From Natronorubrum halalkaliphilum (GTDB lineage: Archaea; Halobacteriota; Halobacteria; Halobacteriales; Natrialbaceae), in assembly GCF_009834785.1 (NCBI RefSeq), contig NZ_WUYX01000027.1, positions 25,403 through 89,402 of the forward strand: 64,000 nucleotides of DNA, read 5' to 3'. Made by a program: the position numbers and the translations under genes. The notes under the pieces are model-generated. The model was given only the letters and a program-made list of their open reading frames with translations. It was not told the origin of the DNA and did no database searches. Shown here piece after piece: positions 17,608 through 25,152 of the stretch. Every line of letters begins with the position of its first letter. Position 1 is the first letter of the stretch.

Positions 17608-18231
17608 TCACCGCTCTAAGTACTCGATCGCCTCGTCGTCGGTTACCTGCCCGAACGCCCGGTAGAACTGGCCGACCGCACGGAACGACTGTGGCGTTCG
17701 AAGGGCGATGACCTCGTCCGCTTCCGACTCGAGGTCGTCGATACCGCGTGGCGAGCCGACCGGAACGGCGAGCGCGACGAACGTCCCGCCGCCCGCCTGG
17801 ACCTGCCGGAGACAGGCTCTCGCGGTTGCGCCAGTCGCGACGCCGTCGTCGACGACCACCACGCGCTTGCCGTCGAGATCCGGCAGGCCCGGCGTCTCTC
17901 GGTATCTATCGGCCTTCTCGCTGGCGTTTTCGGCTTCGTCCTCCCGGACCGCCTCGAGGTAGTCATCCTCGACGTCGAGCCGATCGATCAATGCCTCGTT
18001 GTACCAGGCACTGCCGTCGCTGGCGACCGCGCCGAGGGCCAGTTCGGGGTTCTCCGGCGCGCCCATCTTCCGGGCGACGACGACGTCGAGGTCGGCGTCC
18101 AGCGCGTCGGCGACCGGGCGTGCGACGGGTAAGGCACCGCGAGGAATCCCGAGGACGAGGTCGGCCTCGAAATCCCGTCGCTCGAGTTCGGCAGCGAGCC
18201 GTTCGCCGGCGTCGGTTCTGTCGTCGAACAT
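17608..18231 (-). CDS. phosphoribosyltransferase family protein
   Basis: A 207-residue type I phosphoribosyltransferase fold. The PRPP-binding loop reads VVVVDDGVATGAT (~123-135), and the N-terminal part contains LVLGIPRGALPVA and VARKMGAPENPELALGAVA, typical of the ComF/dienelactone-associated phosphoribosyltransferase group. The substrate is not identifiable; such genes are often annotated simply as phosphoribosyltransferase. The ATG at 18231 begins MFDDRTDAGERLA, a standard family start. It is divergent from the following sugar-kinase-like gene. Confidence 0.85.
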   Translation of the reverse strand: MFDDRTDAGERLAAELERRDFEADLVLGIPRGALPVARPVADALDADLDVVVARKMGAPENPELALGAVASDGSAWYNEALIDRLDVEDDYLEAVREDEAENASEKADRYRETPGLPDLDGKRVVVVDDGVATGATARACLRQVQAGGGTFVALAVPVGSPRGIDDLESEADEVIALRTPQSFRAVGQFYRAFGQVTDDEAIEYLER

Positions 18232-18374
18232 GGGTCTCGAACGAACTACGACGGCCAGGCCCTATGTCTTGTCGTGGCAGACGATGGGTGTGGGATGCCG
18301 GTCGGTACGGACGTCGAAAACCTCCCGGGACACGCCTGCCGAACGCCTACTTGTCGCCGTTCGGGATAGGGGAT

Positions 18375-19151
18375 ATGGGACGCCTTCAGCGGACGCTCTC
18401 GAATATTTCGGAGGAAACCGGCACCGACAACGGCCGCGTCGGCATCGTCGCCGGCGCGATCGAGTATCCGAACCAGCCCGCACTCGTCGGCCGGTCGTCG
18501 CTCCGGACCGGCTCGGATCACGTTCGGGCGTTCGTGGCCGATCCGATCTACGAAATCGTCGCGAGCCACGAACCGAACTTGCTCGTAGACCGCTACGCGG
18601 GCGAACAGTTCGAGGAGAGCGCCGTCGAACGCACCCGCGAGATGAGCGAGTGGGCCGACGCCCTCGTGATCGGTCCCGGACTCGTCGACGCCGATGAAGA
18701 CGCCGTGCGCGAGGCGATCGATACCGTCGAGATCCCCACCGTCGTCGACGCGCTCGCAATCGAACCGGCGCTCGAGGCCGACCTCTCGAACGCGGTGCTC
18801 ACGCCGAGCAGCAAGGAGGACGATGCGATTCAGGAGAAATACGGCTCCCTCGAAACCTTCACGACGGAAACGGATGCGGTCATTACGTTGACCGGTGACG
18901 TCGACGAAATCGTCGCCGACGGCGAGCGGGAACTGAACGAGACGGGAACGTCGGCGCTGACGGTCGCCGGAACGGGCGATACGATGGCCGGAATCATCGC
19001 GTCGCTGCTCGGTCAGGGGATGGAGCGCTACGAAGCGGCCGAACTGGGTGCGTGGATCCTCGGCAAGAGCGGCGAACTGGCGACGGCCGAGTACGGCCCG
19101 GGCGTTCTCGCGACCGACGTGATCGACTGCATCCCGAATACGATCCGGTAG
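18375..19151 (+). CDS. YjeF C-terminal-like (NAD(P)HX dehydratase/sugar kinase fold) protein
   Basis: A 258-residue ribokinase-like protein resembling the ADP/ATP-dependent NAD(P)H-hydrate dehydratase domain of YjeF. VIGPGLVDADEDAV (~95), VVDALAIEPAL, LTPSSKE and the C-terminal TVAGTGDTMAGIIASLLGQG (~198-217, anion hole plus GTGD catalytic motif) are visible. The epimerase half is absent, and a full-length YjeF may exist elsewhere. It could therefore repair damaged nicotinamide cofactors or phosphorylate a small metabolite. The ATG at 18375 gives a compact N-terminus; an upstream in-frame extension is Arg-rich and not protein-like. Confidence 0.78.
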   Translation: MGRLQRTLSNISEETGTDNGRVGIVAGAIEYPNQPALVGRSSLRTGSDHVRAFVADPIYEIVASHEPNLLVDRYAGEQFEESAVERTREMSEWADALVIGPGLVDADEDAVREAIDTVEIPTVVDALAIEPALEADLSNAVLTPSSKEDDAIQEKYGSLETFTTETDAVITLTGDVDEIVADGERELNETGTSALTVAGTGDTMAGIIASLLGQGMERYEAAELGAWILGKSGELATAEYGPGVLATDVIDCIPNTIR

Positions 19152-19256
19152 CAGTCGCCGTCGCAGCGCCGTTCGTCAACCGTGACACGAGGGCGACGCC
19201 GAGTCGATATCGCCGGGGAAACCGGTATCAATCGCGTTCCCGTCACTGCCTAGCAC

Positions 19257-19940
19257 ATGCCCGCCTCGACCGGCGACTCCGCCCGAAATCGGCACGGCCA
19301 CGAGCACGACGTCGACCATCCTATCTTCGCCGCGCTTTACGATCTACTCCCGCAATCGTTCCTGTTCGCACCCCATCGCGAGTATCTCACACGCGCGCTC
19401 TCGGGACGCGTTCTCGAACTCGGCTGTGGTACCGGCGACATGTTCCCATTTGTCGTCGACGGGGCCGGCGAGGACCTCGAGTATCACGCTATCGAGCCGG
19501 ATCCGAACATGCGCAAACGGGCCGCACGAACCGCTCGAGAGACTGGTCTCGAGGTCGATATCCGAGACGCTCGCGCCGAGTCGTTGCCCTATCCCGACGA
19601 CAGCTTCGACGTCGTCGTCGCCGGAATCGTCTTCTGTACCGTTCAGGATCCCGACGCCGCGCTCGAGGAAGTCGTCCGAGTGTTGAAGCCGGACGGCGAG
19701 TTTCGGTTTCTCGAGCACGTTCACGCGGACGGGTGGCGCGGGACCGGACAGGATCTGCTCAACCCCCTCTGGAAGCGTACGGCGGGCGGGTGTCAGCTCA
19801 CGCGGGAGACGGTTCCGCGGTTCGTCGGCCACGAGGCGCTGGCGGTCGACGAAATCGACCGACTCGACTTCGGAATCTTCCCGGCGACGCCGTTCGTTCG
19901 CGGCACGTTGCGGCGGCGTCGAGACGGAATGCTTGAATAA
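19257..19940 (+). CDS. class I SAM-dependent methyltransferase
   Basis: A 227-residue methyltransferase of the UbiE/Methyltransf_11 type. Motif I is VLELGCGTGD (~52-61), the acidic end of strand 2 is AIEPDPN, and motif II/III is SFDVVVAGIVFCTVQDP. The C-terminal LKPDGEFRFLEHVHADG fits family members acting on small molecules or lipids, including methyltransferase-like 7 relatives. An HGHEHD stretch near the N-terminus is His-rich but short. No neighbouring pathway gene indicates the substrate. Confidence 0.85.
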   Translation: MPASTGDSARNRHGHEHDVDHPIFAALYDLLPQSFLFAPHREYLTRALSGRVLELGCGTGDMFPFVVDGAGEDLEYHAIEPDPNMRKRAARTARETGLEVDIRDARAESLPYPDDSFDVVVAGIVFCTVQDPDAALEEVVRVLKPDGEFRFLEHVHADGWRGTGQDLLNPLWKRTAGGCQLTRETVPRFVGHEALAVDEIDRLDFGIFPATPFVRGTLRRRRDGMLE

Positions 19941-20102
19941 CGCGACTAACTCGAATAACCCGTATCGCACGGATACCGCTGATCTCGAGTCCGCTTCTCC
20001 CCGGTCCGTCCTCTCGAGCCGAGACTGACGATCGCGGTCCCACGCCCACACCCGGAGTCTGCAGGTGGAACCGTTTCCCGCACGTCCCTTCAAAGGGGAT
20101 AT

Positions 20103-20390
20103 ATGTCCGAACCGGATCGAGAGCCAACGGAGAAGCCCACAACCTCGAAGCAGGAGGCCGAGGAGGAGGGGCAGTGGATGGCCCGCAACTGGATCGGGAT
20201 CGCCGTCGTCTCGATACTGTCGCTCCTGTTGCTCGTCGTCGCGATGATGCAGTTCACCGGCGTCATGGACGTCTTCGCACCGATCGCGGAGACCGAAACT
20301 CAGCAGTGGGGCGTCTTCTTCGCCCTCGCGGTCGCCCTGATTATCCTCGCCGGCTGGAGCTGGAAGGCGATTGCGGACAGCGACCGGTAG
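20103..20390 (+). CDS. small two-helix membrane protein, unknown function
   Basis: A 95-residue protein. A charged N-terminus (~1-25) is followed by one hydrophobic helix (IGIAVVSILSLLLLVVAMM) and a second (VFFALAVALIILAGWSW), joined by a short acidic loop. It resembles many haloarchaeal hypothetical membrane proteins, and no function can be assigned. The ATG at 20103 is the only good start. A heptameric repeat array follows its stop. Confidence 0.65.
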   Translation: MSEPDREPTEKPTTSKQEAEEEGQWMARNWIGIAVVSILSLLLLVVAMMQFTGVMDVFAPIAETETQQWGVFFALAVALIILAGWSWKAIADSDR

Positions 20391-20415
20391 GCTGACCGAC
20401 GGCGTCGGAGCGTTC

Positions 20416-20443
20416 AGACGACGGACGACGGACGACCGACAAC
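20416..20443. repeat. 7-bp tandem repeat array (ggacgac type)
   Basis: Four consecutive heptamers, agacgac, ggacgac, ggacgac and cgacaac, lie in the convergent intergenic region. They belong to a set of intergenic 7-bp-period arrays seen at several places in this window. Confidence 0.7.
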
Positions 20444-20573
20444 CAACCATCGATCGCTTCGGATCGTGGGCGACTCGAGAAACCGATCTCGCTTTCACCG
20501 TTTTCATCGAACGTACCGATCGGTAACAGCGCTCGTAACACGCCTGTATTCGCCTCCCCTGCCGTCTTCGGGA

Positions 20574-21410
20574 CTACTGTCCGCTCGCCTCGAGCACTTC
20601 TCGGTCCCGGACCCACGCATCGGTACCGAACTTCCGGTCCGCGAGGTCGCTGGCGGCCTCGAGTTCCCCGTCTCGCCACGCCGCTTCCTCGGCGTCACAC
20701 CACTCACCTAACGCCGTTGCGAGCGCGTCGACGGCCTCTGTACGGTCGATTCCGACTTCCTCGCGGATGCTCGTCACCCGGTCGGTGAACGTCTCTCGTT
20801 CGAGGTTCGCGTCGAACACGCCGACGTGGTGGGCCGGCTCGAGATCGTAGCTTATCGAGCCGTGCTGGATGACGACGTCGCGCTGGCGATACTGGGCGTT
20901 GCCGCTGATCTTCTTCGCGTCCTCGCCGGCGCTCGCGGGTGCGACGACGTCGTGGGCCGGATTGATATCGCGCAGGTAGCAGGAGGGCTGGTAGATCGAG
21001 GACTGTTCGACGCTCGCGAAGTCAGCGTCGACGCCCATCCGGCGGAGTCCCTCGAGGATCGGCTGACAGAACAGTTCGTAGCAGTCCATCAGATTGCCGG
21101 GGACTTCCTCGGCCGGCGCGACGATCGAATACGAAATGTCGGCGTACCGATCGTGATAGATCCCGCCGCCGCCGGTCTGTCGTCTCGTGACGTCGATCCC
21201 CTCTCGGTCGCAGTAGTCCCAGTCGACCGTCTCGGCGTCCTGTCGATACCCCAGCGAGAGCGTGCTCGGCTCCCACGAGTAGACGCGGACGGTTCGCAGG
21301 TCGTCCTCGAGAGCCGTCCGTGCGGCTATTTCTTCGATGGCCATCTGTGTCGCCCCGTCGCGGGGGTCGTCCCGAATCAGCCGCCATTCGCGGTCGGCGA
21401 GGTCGCTCAT
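20574..21410 (-). CDS. lplA: lipoate-protein ligase A family (biotin/lipoate ligase fold)
   Basis: A 278-residue ligase expected to attach lipoate (or octanoate) to 2-oxoacid dehydrogenase E2 or GcvH lysines. Family features are YSWEPSTLSLGYRQD (~41-55), RRQTGGGGIYHD (the RRxxGGG loop that binds the acyl chain) and AKKISGNAQYRQRDVVIQHGS (catalytic Lys region). The start was placed at ATG 21410 (MSDLADREWRLI) rather than seven codons upstream, since the recognisable domain begins at once. Archaeal LplA sometimes needs a separate C-terminal partner (LplB); no such gene is adjacent. Confidence 0.88.
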   Translation of the reverse strand: MSDLADREWRLIRDDPRDGATQMAIEEIAARTALEDDLRTVRVYSWEPSTLSLGYRQDAETVDWDYCDREGIDVTRRQTGGGGIYHDRYADISYSIVAPAEEVPGNLMDCYELFCQPILEGLRRMGVDADFASVEQSSIYQPSCYLRDINPAHDVVAPASAGEDAKKISGNAQYRQRDVVIQHGSISYDLEPAHHVGVFDANLERETFTDRVTSIREEVGIDRTEAVDALATALGEWCDAEEAAWRDGELEAASDLADRKFGTDAWVRDREVLEASGQ

Positions 21411-22002
21411 ACCCGTTCGATCGCCGGCCACTGTGTTAGGGATTGCGACGGCGGGCTATACGTGGTGACCGCGATTTCGGGTGGCCGTTGTTGGGACTGC
21501 TGCCGTTTGTTCGGGTGGGGCCGCAACGGGCCCTGAGATGCATCGGCACATCGGTCCCAGATCATCCGTGGACCGAGAGTCGCGAGGATCGGATCGGTTC
21601 GATCGACGATGAGCGTCGGGAAGCAGTCGACTATCGACTGAGGTGGGGGAGCGGGCACCAACGTATTACGAACGCGAGCGGGGAACACCTTCGATCCCCG
21701 CGTCCGAGAAACCGAAACTCGCCGAAAGCAGCGTCGAGTGGGCGCCACTTACAGCGATCCCGGACCCAATCGAATCGATCCGAAGGCGGTATCGGTCTGA
21801 TTGTAGGGTATCTCGAGTGACAGAATCGGGATTCACTATCGCAACATATGATTTACTCGTGACGCGATTGGCGCTTGTAGTCTCCGGAGCATCACTGGCT
21901 ACGGCAGTTGAAACGATAGAAACCGTCGGTTTCCGGTTTCGGACTGCACTGGCTGCACTCGCACGTCACGACGTTTTTACGTACACACCGGCTATCCCGC
22001 CT
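21411..22002. other. 592-bp divergent intergenic region, no gene recognised
   Basis: The region separates lplA (minus) from rio2 (plus). Open frames exist on both strands but read as Arg/Pro-rich shadow sequence and show no family. Visible elements are a small hairpin GAAACC-gtc-GGTTTC (~21926-21940) and the T-rich stretch cgtttttacg (~21972-21981) about 25-30 nt before the rio2 ATG, a likely TATA box for a leaderless transcript. The length is unusual for this gene-dense DNA and may hide an RNA or a decayed gene. Confidence 0.4.
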
Positions 22003-22911
22003 ATGGTTCGGAACGTTGCCGGTCTTCTGCCGGAACTCGAGGAAGAAGACTTCTATCTCCTCTCGGGTGTCGAACAGGGGATGCGGTTCTCGGAGTGGGT
22101 CCAGCGGGAGAAACTCCCGAAGTTCTCCAGTCTCACCGAAGAGGAGGTCGACTACCGACTCGAGCGCTGTCTCAAGCGCGGGTTGGTCGAGAAGAAGACG
22201 ATCCAGTACGAGGGGTACACCCTCCAGTTCGAGGGGTACGATATCCTCGCCCTGCGAGCCCTCGTCGAGCAGGACACGATCAGCGAGTTCGGCTCGCCGC
22301 TTGGCGTCGGCAAGGAGAGCGACGTCTACGAGGTTCGTTCCTACAAACCGCTCGCGCTGAAGTACCACCGCGAAGGCTACACGAACTTCCGGGAGGTCCA
22401 CAAGGAACGCGATTACACCTCGGACAACGACCACGTCTCCTGGATGTACACCGCACGGAAAGCCGCCGAACGGGAACACGGGATCCTCGAGGAGCTCTAC
22501 CCGGACGTTTCGGTACCGCGCCCGATCGGACAGAACCGCCACGCTATCGTCATGGAAAAGATGGACGGCGTCGAACTGTCCCAGACGAGACTCGAGGACG
22601 AACAGATACTGGGCGTCCTCGACCTGCTCGTTTCCGAGATCGCACGCGCGTACGAACACGGGTACGTCCACGCGGACATGAGCGAGTACAACGTCTTCGT
22701 CAGCGAAGACGGAATCAAGATTTTCGACTGGCCCCAGGCCGTTCCGACGGATCACGAGAACGCGAGCGAGTTCCTCCGACGTGATCTGACGAACATCATC
22801 GGCTACTTCCGTCGCAAGTACCCCCAGCACATCCCGGACGACATCGAGAGCGACGACGTTGCGGAGTCGATCGCCGCGAATTCCTTCGAGACCGTGACCG
22901 ATACCGTATAG
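22003..22911 (+). CDS. rio2: RIO2-type serine/threonine protein kinase
   Basis: An archaeal Rio2 kinase/ATPase of 302 residues that acts in late small-subunit ribosome maturation. An N-terminal winged-helix domain (~1-85) precedes the RIO domain. The latter has the glycine loop SPLGVGKESDVYEV (~97-110), invariant Lys in PLALKYHREG, catalytic HADMSEYNVFV (~223-233) and metal-binding IFDWPQAV (~240-247). The ATG at 22003 starts MVRNVAGLLPELEEEDFYLL, the normal family N-terminus; longer in-frame extensions are not conserved-looking. It is probably leaderless, with a T-rich box ~25-30 nt upstream. Confidence 0.93.
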   Translation: MVRNVAGLLPELEEEDFYLLSGVEQGMRFSEWVQREKLPKFSSLTEEEVDYRLERCLKRGLVEKKTIQYEGYTLQFEGYDILALRALVEQDTISEFGSPLGVGKESDVYEVRSYKPLALKYHREGYTNFREVHKERDYTSDNDHVSWMYTARKAAEREHGILEELYPDVSVPRPIGQNRHAIVMEKMDGVELSQTRLEDEQILGVLDLLVSEIARAYEHGYVHADMSEYNVFVSEDGIKIFDWPQAVPTDHENASEFLRRDLTNIIGYFRRKYPQHIPDDIESDDVAESIAANSFETVTDTV

Positions 22912-22994
22912 AAACGGGTCGGCAGTCAAAATTTGTGGTCGGTGGTACGGTACAGTCTTCCGAGTGTTTCGAGGGACAGCCAACAGCGGCCGTC

Positions 22995-23726
22995 TCACGC
23001 CGGCGTTCCGGCAACTCCCGGTTGTGGCTCCGTTTCGGGTGGGTGCTCGAGCGCGGTCAGTTGATCGTACGCGCGGGCGGTCGTCGCGATGGTGTAGACC
23101 GTGACGATCGCAGTTCCGATCTGGGTAAGTGCGACGCCGATAGCGCCGCCGATCAGGAGCGCCGGCAGTCCGACGACGGCGGTGACGGCCAGGCCGATGG
23201 CGATGACGGCGACGCCGAGTCCGAACAGTCGGATTCGACTGCCCTTCGTCAGTTCCCAGCTACTTCGGAACGCCGCGACGAAGTTCTGGTCTTCGACCGC
23301 GACGAACACGCTCCAGTAGTAGAGGGTGACGAGGACGAACAGACCCGGAACGAGCAAGAGAGCGCTTCCGGCGACGACGAGGAGGACGAAGACGACGCTC
23401 CCCACGAAGGCGTTGAGGGTGGCCAGTCCGATGTTGTGTCGCAGGAACTCACGGGGAATGGTCTCTCGCTCGTCGGAGGCGAACGTTCGGAGCGCGACGA
23501 TCGCGGCGACGAGCGTTGCAATCGAAATCGCGATCGAGAGGAGTCCGGTGACGACGTCGATCAATCCGAGCGTCGGTGCCGTCCCCGTAGTGGGGCCGAG
23601 GTTGGTGGGTGTAACGAAGGCACCCAGGAGTGCGAGGACGGCAAACGCGGCGACGAAGAGCAGCCCGTTTCGCTCGCGAGTGCGGTCGAATCCGTCAGTC
23701 ATTGCGTCGATGATGTGAAAGACCAT
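22995..23726 (-). CDS. haloarchaeal multi-pass membrane protein
   Basis: A 243-residue protein with about five or six membrane helices (for example LLFVAAFAVLALLGAFVT, LLSIAISIATLVAAIVAL, VFVLLVVAGSALLLVPGLFVLV, LFGLGVAVIAIGLAVTAVVG). The motif FVAVEDQNFVAAFRSSWELTKG between helices recalls the glycerophosphodiester-phosphodiesterase membrane domain type of haloarchaeal hypothetical proteins. No catalytic residues are visible. The ATG at 23726 (MVFHIIDAMTDGFDR) was preferred to an upstream in-frame start with a Cys/Arg-rich tail. Confidence 0.7.
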   Translation of the reverse strand: MVFHIIDAMTDGFDRTRERNGLLFVAAFAVLALLGAFVTPTNLGPTTGTAPTLGLIDVVTGLLSIAISIATLVAAIVALRTFASDERETIPREFLRHNIGLATLNAFVGSVVFVLLVVAGSALLLVPGLFVLVTLYYWSVFVAVEDQNFVAAFRSSWELTKGSRIRLFGLGVAVIAIGLAVTAVVGLPALLIGGAIGVALTQIGTAIVTVYTIATTARAYDQLTALEHPPETEPQPGVAGTPA

Positions 23727-24140
23727 AGGGGTAGTACGCGCTCCGAGTAGATATCTGTAGCACCGGCTACATGTGTCTATGTTGCTGACGATCACACCGG
23801 CGAGATGGTCTGCCTGCTGGGTTTGGATCCGTAACTACCGTTGGCTGGTTGTGGTGATAAATGAATTATCACAATATAAAATGGCAGCGCAGTACAGAAC
23901 TATCTTGTCGCCGAGTTAGCCCTGTTCCTCGAGGAAATTTCGAGGCAATGTCGAGCGACGTTTTGATGCACCCTTATGACCAAGTCGATCCACAGCACAA
24001 CAGCGTCAAATTTCGTTTCATCCACAATTCACGCGGCTGTGTTACCATCTTTGGGCGAATATATCGAATTGCGTCACTCTTCGAAATCTATAGGTTGAGA
24101 AGGGCGAGTGCCTCGGGGCTTGACCCCGAGGTGCTTCACG
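23727..24140. other. AT-rich region with two hairpins, possible mobile-element relic
   Basis: GC content is clearly lower than in flanking DNA. One hairpin, GTGATAA-atgaa-TTATCAC, lies at 23854-23872 and a second, CCTCGGGG-cttga-CCCCGAGG, at 24111-24131. An open plus-strand frame across 23861-24241 has no recognisable family and looks non-functional. Hairpins at both ends of a short AT-rich segment would fit a degraded IS200/IS605-type element or a derived MITE. The right hairpin could equally be the terminator of the minus-strand zinc-finger gene that ends at 24141. Confidence 0.4.
24111..24131 (-). terminator. strong hairpin after the C2H2 gene
   Basis: An eight-base stem CCTCGGGG/CCCCGAGG with a five-base loop begins ten bases past the C2H2 stop codon. 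It has no long T-tract, so it is either an archaeal-type terminator or processing hairpin, or the terminal hairpin of a decayed IS605-like element. Confidence 0.5.
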
Positions 24141-24293
24141 TCAGTGGTTTTGATGGATGTGGTCTCGAAGTTCGTCTACTTCATCGAATTGGTCGTTACA
24201 CTCCGCACAAGTGTTGTGGTGCAGTGCGACGTGTTGCGTAACGCCGGCGGCTGACTGGAACTCCGCGTCGCAGTCGGAACAGGAGTATGCCAT
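24141..24293 (-). CDS. small C2H2-type zinc finger protein
   Basis: A 50-residue protein with two zinc-finger-like units. The first is C5-x2-C8 with H21 and H25/H26 (QHVALHH); the second is CAEC (29-32) followed by DHIHQNH at the C-terminus. This is the classical CxxC...HxxxH pattern, common as mini-proteins in haloarchaea. A strong hairpin (24111-24131) follows its stop codon and may terminate it. It sits just downstream of, and on the same strand as, the uS14-paralogue operon. Function is unknown; nucleic-acid binding or metal buffering are possible. The start is ATG 24293. Confidence 0.75.
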   Translation of the reverse strand: MAYSCSDCDAEFQSAAGVTQHVALHHNTCAECNDQFDEVDELRDHIHQNH

Positions 24294-24476
24294 AGCAATA
24301 ACAACTGAGGGACTCTGCTATTAAAGCAGTTACTAGGACCTTGCTACTGGCAGTGACCAATCTTTAATAATACTGGTGCCAGGAGTCGTACCGCAGATTC
24401 GTTCTTTCAACGGCGCGTGAGAGTCTACCAAGGGTCGTCCTACTCTCGTCCCGGCGTTCGAACCGTCAGTAATCGG

Positions 24477-24674
24477 TCAGTCGTACTTCCGAAAACCCAT
24501 ATCGCGGGCCATCTCCCGAAACGACTGTCGACAGAGCCAGATGTCGTACTTCCCGATCAACCCCTGTTCTCGGCCAGTGTCTCTGCAGACGCGTTCGTTT
24601 CCGGTTCGTCCGTCGTTCGGAATGGCCGTGTCGGTTGTTTCGTCCGCGGAGTCCGTCGATGGGCCACCGGTCAT
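24477..24674 (-). CDS. uS14 ribosomal protein paralogue with incomplete zinc site
   Basis: A 65-residue small-subunit protein uS14. The conserved core [19 protein letters not shown], then [13 protein letters not shown], is unmistakable. Archaeal zinc-type uS14 has CxxC...CxxC; here the positions read VCRDTG and LCRQSF, so the second and fourth cysteines are Thr and Ser and zinc is unlikely to bind normally. The N-terminal 27 residues are an acidic disordered extension. The ATG overlaps the stop of the HEAT-like gene (ATGA), at the end of an operon headed by a G3E GTPase. Zinc-free paralogues of uS14 and other ribosomal proteins are known zinc-sparing replacements in bacteria, and the same logic is inferred here. 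The main rps14 of the spc operon is not in this window. Confidence 0.85.
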   Translation of the reverse strand: MTGGPSTDSADETTDTAIPNDGRTGNERVCRDTGREQGLIGKYDIWLCRQSFREMARDMGFRKYD

Positions 24675-24928
24675 GCCAACTCTCTTGCCCGCCGTCTCAG
24701 TGACGGTTCGATCGTCGTGTCCTCTGAGAGTTCCTCGAGAACGGTGGTGGCGTTGCAGTCGGCTAACCCGTTGAGTGCGTGCCGACGGAACTCGCCGCGG
24801 AGGCCGCCCATTTGGACGAGAACTCCGAGGTTCGTGGCCTCGCCCGCTCGGGCGAGTGCATCGATCGCTTCGTAGCGTTGAGCTGGTGAAACGTTCTTCT
24901 TGACCGCTGTTTGGAATTTTGTTGACAT
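24671..24928 (-). CDS. HEAT-like repeat small protein
   Basis: An 85-residue all-helical protein resembling one to two HEAT repeats ([20 protein letters not shown], then [20 protein letters not shown], then LRRRARELA). The ATG at 24928 is 11 bp after the DUF7511-like stop, and its own stop overlaps the uS14-paralogue start by four bases, so the pair is translationally coupled. HEAT-type helical hairpins usually mediate protein contact, and coupling suggests it handles or accompanies the uS14 paralogue, for example in assembly. No metal-binding cluster is visible (one Cys only). Confidence 0.65.
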   Translation of the reverse strand: MSTKFQTAVKKNVSPAQRYEAIDALARAGEATNLGVLVQMGGLRGEFRRHALNGLADCNATTVLEELSEDTTIEPSLRRRARELA

Positions 24929-24939
24929 TGTTTAATGGG

Positions 24940-25152
24940 TTATCGTGCGTCTTCGAGCGTACAATACGAACCTTCTCGAGCCGAGATCCACGCCGTTACC
25001 AGCGAATCCTCCGATGCGATCGAGTAGATCGTACAGAGATCCGGCTCCGAATCGGTCGGTTCGACGATCGCGAGACACTCCGGGGCCGGCTGCTTGACGG
25101 CCGGCGGTGATCCCGCCTCGGTCACGTCGTCGTTCGAGTCCTGGCGAGTCAA
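24940..25152 (-). CDS. DUF7511-like small haloarchaeal protein
   Basis: A 70-residue protein whose second half ([20 protein letters not shown], then [16 protein letters not shown]) matches my memory of the haloarchaeal DUF7511 family. The first 25 residues are disordered. The only start that fits is TTG at 25152, overlapping the TGA stop of the G3E GTPase gene (TTGA), so translation is probably coupled to it. Three Cys residues occur at about 26, 40 and 64. Function is unknown; its place inside the G3E/uS14 operon suggests a role in the same metal or translation response. Confidence 0.65.
   Translation of the reverse strand: MTRQDSNDDVTEAGSPPAVKQPAPECLAIVEPTDSEPDLCTIYSIASEDSLVTAWISAREGSYCTLEDAR

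Noticed and set aside
21643-22002. N-terminal extension of Rio2 by 120 residues
   Set aside because: The extension has no domain character, and archaeal Rio2 begins with the winged helix at ATG 22003. A TATA-like box directly precedes that codon.
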